Assembly: GCF_001638985.1 (NCBI RefSeq)
Contig: NW_017265146.1
Span: 186,001-250,000, forward strand
DNA length: 64,000 nucleotides
DNA from: Phycomyces blakesleeanus NRRL 1555(-)
Lineage: Eukaryota; Mucoromycota; Mucoromycetes; Mucorales; Phycomycetaceae
Direction: 5' to 3'
A model generated the notes under the pieces. It was given only the letters and a program-made list of their open reading frames with translations, made no database searches and was not told where the DNA came from. This document shows positions 60,268-64,000 of the stretch, piece after piece; position 1 is the first letter of the stretch; each line of letters starts with the position of its first letter. Made by a program: the position numbers and the translations under genes.

Positions 60268-60744
60268 ATGAACAAAGATTTATCGATGCTAAACGGCGTT
60301 ATTTCTACCAAAAACTCTTTGACAGCTATACAAGAATCGGTCGAAATAAAAGATTATCAATCGGTTGGAGAAGAAACCAAGAACACCAAGAGCTTGAAAC
60401 ATTGTATCTTCCCAGGAGAGGCTAGACAAAACTTCCTGATTAACAAAAGAGAAGATGCAATCCGTGTAAACAATCGGCTCTCTCTAGAACCTCTAGTATT
60501 CTCTTCATACGGCTGTTCAGTCGAGTCATGGATCCGGCGTATGAAGCTCTACATACATTTTAATAACTTTAGTAAAGAGGATGCACTACACATCATACCA
60601 GCCCATCTGGAAGGCAAGGCGCTATTATGGTACGATGCCTACGCTCTAAAAAACAAATATGACACACCCGAGAAAATATATGATGGTTTATTGAGACAGT
60701 TTAGTTATGTCGATGTTCTACAGAAATATGGTATAAAGAAGTGA
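60268..60744 (+). CDS. Stand-alone Gag-capsid-like protein
   Basis: Intact 158-codon frame from ATG to TGA. Residues about 80-150 resemble the capsid N-terminal part of Ty3/gypsy-type Gag (retrotrans_gag): SYGCSVESWIRRMKLYIHFN, KEDALHIIPAHLEGKALLWY (the 'L..G.A..WY' signature), YDTPEKIYDGLLRQFS. The N-terminal ~75 residues are polar and unrecognised. There is no zinc knuckle, no protease or reverse transcriptase downstream, and no flanking direct repeats visible, so it is not an intact retrotransposon. It is either a domesticated Gag gene or a truncated element fragment that happens to retain a stop-free frame. Leader AAAGGAGGAAAAC precedes the ATG, and AATAAA-like signals follow. Confidence 0.6.
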   Translation: MNKDLSMLNGVISTKNSLTAIQESVEIKDYQSVGEETKNTKSLKHCIFPGEARQNFLINKREDAIRVNNRLSLEPLVFSSYGCSVESWIRRMKLYIHFNNFSKEDALHIIPAHLEGKALLWYDAYALKNKYDTPEKIYDGLLRQFSYVDVLQKYGIKK

Positions 60745-61074
60745 CGGAGGTGTTTGGTATCATAACACACTTTCATGTCTTTGTAAAAGCTACAATAAAA
60801 ATCTCTTTTTTTTTAAAAAATAAAATAAAATAAAATAAACCAATTTGGTATATATATATATATTTAATATCTAAAAAGAAATCTATTTCTTTATTATGTA
60901 CATGTAAGAGATTTTAATCCGTTGTTTTTACAAATAAAACCTAATTGGTTTCAGTAGAATAGAAGTAGAGTTTTACAGTATAATACCCACTTTCACTAAG
61001 GCACTCCTTTAAAAGAGAGAAAAATAATATGATAATATGGCTTAGTCTAAAATTCCCTTGATCATCCTCTGCTT
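60745..61074. other. Short intergenic region
   Basis: Between two convergent genes (Gag-like, plus; flippase, minus). AT-rich 3' flanks only. Confidence 0.6.
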
Positions 61075-64000
61075 TCATTGGCATGGTGAATTGGGATCTT
61101 TCTCGGATATATCTTGGAGACGCCCTTTCTTGAGAACCAGCACATCTTCACGGACAATATCATTATCGTATGGATGATACTGATGTAGATAATGCTTGGC
61201 TGACACTCGCGGTAAAAAACATGCAACAACCGTAAGAATCAGAGAGAGCCAATATAATCCCGTACCAAAAACATTGGACTGCCCGGCAAAAATAAAAGTG
61301 TTGAACAAAGCGTAGATGGCTACAAATACATAATACACACAAATTGAGCCTGCTATCCCGACTAATTGAATCCAGGTGTAGCTGTATAGTGAAAATGCCA
61401 CAAAAAGGTTGGCAACAATCACAGCAATGCTAGAAATGATGGTTCCAAGCTCATAAACTCCATTGTGATCTCGGCCTGTTGGATCAATCGAACCACCCAA
61501 CAAAAGCATGTACGGAAAGAAGAAACAAACGGCAGATTGAAATATTGAATCAAAAATTGTCAGCCAAAATCGCCACACCTTAAACTTGTCGTTTCGTAGG
61601 CCCATTCGATAAAGCTCAGGGTAAGCTAACGAGATCTTGGCAGATAAATCTTGATCCCATATACCTAAGAACATTCAATAAAATAGAAAACAATAAGTAA
61701 ATATGTATGGAATCAGCTATACATTATTGGCCAGCGACTAAACTTACCCAAGAAAATGATTGGAAGCGATGTAAATATAAGGTTGTAGAGGGTAACTAAG
61801 GCGTAATCAAATAATATAGTACCATTAAATCTATATAAAAAAAGACGTAATATAAATTAGGTCTCGATAGATATATTCTATCTTAGATTCACTGTATACT
61901 TACTGACAGAATATTTGGTACCAAAACAGCACAAATGTCCACACAATATTCTTGAAAAAGAATCCCATAATCATCTCTGCCGTGCGTAAATAGGACCATC
62001 GACCATGAACCAACAATAATTTCTGAAGATATCTGAACTGGGCAATAGCATAATCTGAAGCCATAACTGCCTGTCTACCTTCAACGCCACTGATACCAAC
62101 CCCTATATTAGCGGCCTGGATCATCGACACATCGTTGGCACCGTCACCAATAGCTAATGTCATCACTTTTAATCCTTTTTTAACCAGCATAACTACTTCA
62201 GCTTTTTGCTTAGGACTGACACGACAGCAGAGTACACTTGCACAACGCATCCCGAGATCAAGCATAGATTCTTTTGCTTCGGGTTCAAGCGCATACTTTA
62301 GAGTTATGCCATCAATCACAAGTGCTCGTTTGACGTCCGAATCCTTGTCAGTAGAAACAAGTGCGTCTTCGAGTTGTTTTTTGGTGTCTTCTCGATTAGT
62401 GGCCTTGAGAATTATAAGGTCCATATCATTTGTTACCAAGTTACAAGCGAACCCAATATTGATCGCTGTCTCTGTTTTGTCACCAGTAAGAACCCAGAGC
62501 TTTATCCCAGACTTGGCTAGCTCTGCAATTGTGTCGGGTACACCTTCCTGAAGACGGTCTTCAATTGCAGTACCTCCCATAAGCAGCATATTACACTCAA
62601 TCTCTTCACTTGCTTCTTCCATCCTTTCTTCGCGATTGTTAATACTGGAGCTTGCTTCTTGAAAACGGCGATTCCAGGGCTTATATTCTTCTGTTGAGAT
62701 GAATCTATATGACAAGCATAGTGTTCTTAGACCTAGTATATACAAACGGAAAAATAACCTTTAGTATCAGTGAACCAACTTGTATAACCATCATTATCAT
62801 TAGGTGTGGCAAATACACACCTTCATTTGCAAATTCTTCCAAGTGCTGTAAAGTAGCTTCTTTGACATTTTCTTGACTTTCTTTAAGGTCGTTCTGATCA
62901 CCAAAGTCTGTGCATAAGCGTTCGATGATAACCGAATCTGCACCTTTGCACAGTAGTACAATCTTGTCACTGTCCGTCGGTCGTAAAATTACACTCATTC
63001 GTTTACGAGTCGAATTGAATTCCAATACATTTAGCAATTCGAATGTTTGGAGTTCACCCATAACATCAATGCTAAGGATATTAGATTCTCGTCCCAAAAA
63101 TACGAATCCTAGATCGCGAGCAGTGCCTACAAGAGCAGCCTCATCAGGAGACTGAGCTTTGTACTCTATATTGTCATCTTCGGTTTTTTCTGCCATAACA
63201 GTGTGACAAAGTCCAAGCGTCAAGAAGAAATGAATAAGTGCTGTAGACTGTAGATCATCTTTGGCAATATCGTCAAACAAATTTGGGTCCACAAAGGTCG
63301 GGTTGGGTCCAATGTATTTGTTGGTAAACATGCTGGCCTGTTTTTCATACATTGTCTTGCGGGCTTGATCAAGTTCGTTATTTTCTTGCTCAGGACCAGT
63401 TTCCTCGTGATTATCTTCACTAACACCAGCCTCACGTTTACGGGCTCCACGCATGGCCTCAGTTTCACCCATTCCGTATGATACCCCATTGATTGTACAT
63501 TTTCGAAATTCCATTACATTTTGTGTTAGAGTGCCGGTTTTGTCTGAGAAGATGTATTCAATTTGGCCGAGATCGTCAGATATATTCCACGATCTAGGAA
63601 CACAAGGAGTATCTGTTTCTTCGTAGTACATGTCAATATCCGAGAAGATAAAGTAAGCCTGTCACACCAAGGGAAAGTCAATGTCTAGAGTCAATTATTG
63701 GCCGATCAATATACACACGCATATGCATATTAAGACTTACAGCGAATGTCTTGACAATTTCAACCGAGACGTAAAGTGAAATTGGGACAATATTTTGGTA
63801 TAGAATCAAAGTTACCCTTTACATATATAAAAATTACACTTGTTAGTAGCTTGATTCATATGTCTCTTTGTGTATATTTATTTTTCATACCAGAATGTGA
63901 GGAATCCAGCGTAGGTAGGATTGCTTCCTTCAATATTAAAATCAAAGAATCTAGATGATCCTGTGTCGTTGAATTGTACACTAGCCATTATAGAGCTTAC
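61075..64000 (-). CDS. DNF1: P4-ATPase phospholipid flippase, Dnf1/Dnf2-like (5' end beyond window)
   Basis: Moves phospholipids from the outer to the cytosolic leaflet of plasma or endosomal membranes, usually with a Cdc50-type partner. Visible exons: 64000-63891 (continues right), 63816-63741, 63658-62821, 62732-61904, 61830-61748 and 61664-61075, giving 841 residues of the C-terminal two-thirds. Signatures: M3-M4 region LYQNIVPISLYVSVEIVK, phosphorylation site FSDKTGTLTQN, nucleotide-binding YKAQSPDEAALV and CKGADSVIIERL, hinge VLTGDKTETAINI and GDGANDVSMIQ, then membrane helices M5-M10 (NGTILFDYALVTLYNLIFTS, LPIIFLGIWDQD). The actuator domain with its TGES-type loop is beyond the edge. 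The P4 class is certain; Dnf rather than Drs2 is an inference from the C-terminal half. Confidence 0.93.

Noticed and set aside
1..64000. CRISPR arrays, operons, bacterial promoters or ribosome-binding sites
   Set aside because: The window is intron-containing eukaryotic DNA; the short tandem arrays are perfect microsatellites without unique spacers.

Overview
This is nuclear DNA from a fungus. It is strongly AT-rich between genes, with many short spliceosomal introns (88 modelled here, mostly about 50-180 bp, GTAAGT-type donors and short pyrimidine/A-rich acceptors). The gene content is wholly eukaryotic: COPII, TORC2, TBP, a 928-residue fungal-type kinesin-1, and a Vam7 SNARE. Dymeclin, an Atos/FAM214 protein and a LEA2-type membrane protein sit alongside typical fungal genes, which suggests an early-diverging lineage, most likely Mucoromycota. 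That placement is an inference from gene content; no rRNA or other marker lies in the window.

Layout. Positions 1-20.1 kb hold seven genes all on the minus strand: SEC24 (3' part missing at the left edge), succinate dehydrogenase Fe-S subunit, an Atos-like protein, an atypical Arf-like GTPase with a long C-terminal extension, TORC2 subunit SIN1, an SLC35F transporter and TATA-binding protein. VAM7 and a PTC1-type PP2C phosphatase follow on the plus strand. Then come a LEA2-domain membrane protein, an unrecognised small protein and conventional kinesin on the minus strand, and dymeclin on the plus strand. Positions 44.1-48.8 kb are degenerate: a truncated small gene beside a pogo-like terminal repeat, and an F-box gene with a frameshift. 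Positions 48.8-57.0 kb hold four plus-strand genes: an alpha/beta hydrolase, a Ypt35-like PX protein, an ALY/REF mRNA export adaptor and the TREX-2 subunit PCID2. Positions 57.1-60.8 kb are mobile-element territory: an almost intact Tc1-like transposon, a MITE-like inverted-repeat element with a long hairpin, a coding remnant and a stand-alone Gag-capsid-like gene. A Dnf-type P4-ATPase flippase runs off the right edge.

How the genes relate. Many act in membrane traffic (SEC24, Arf-like GTPase, VAM7, dymeclin, YPT35, kinesin-1, flippase), and two neighbouring genes act in nuclear mRNA export (ALY/REF and PCID2). There are no operons. Exon models were built by eye from splice signals and checked for phase: every complete multi-exon model sums to a multiple of three. 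Five introns (a sixth is tentative) need GC donors to keep frame. The most interesting items are the fused Arf-like GTPase, the solitary Gag-like gene, the GC-AG intron excess, the MITE hairpin and two possible tiny genes.
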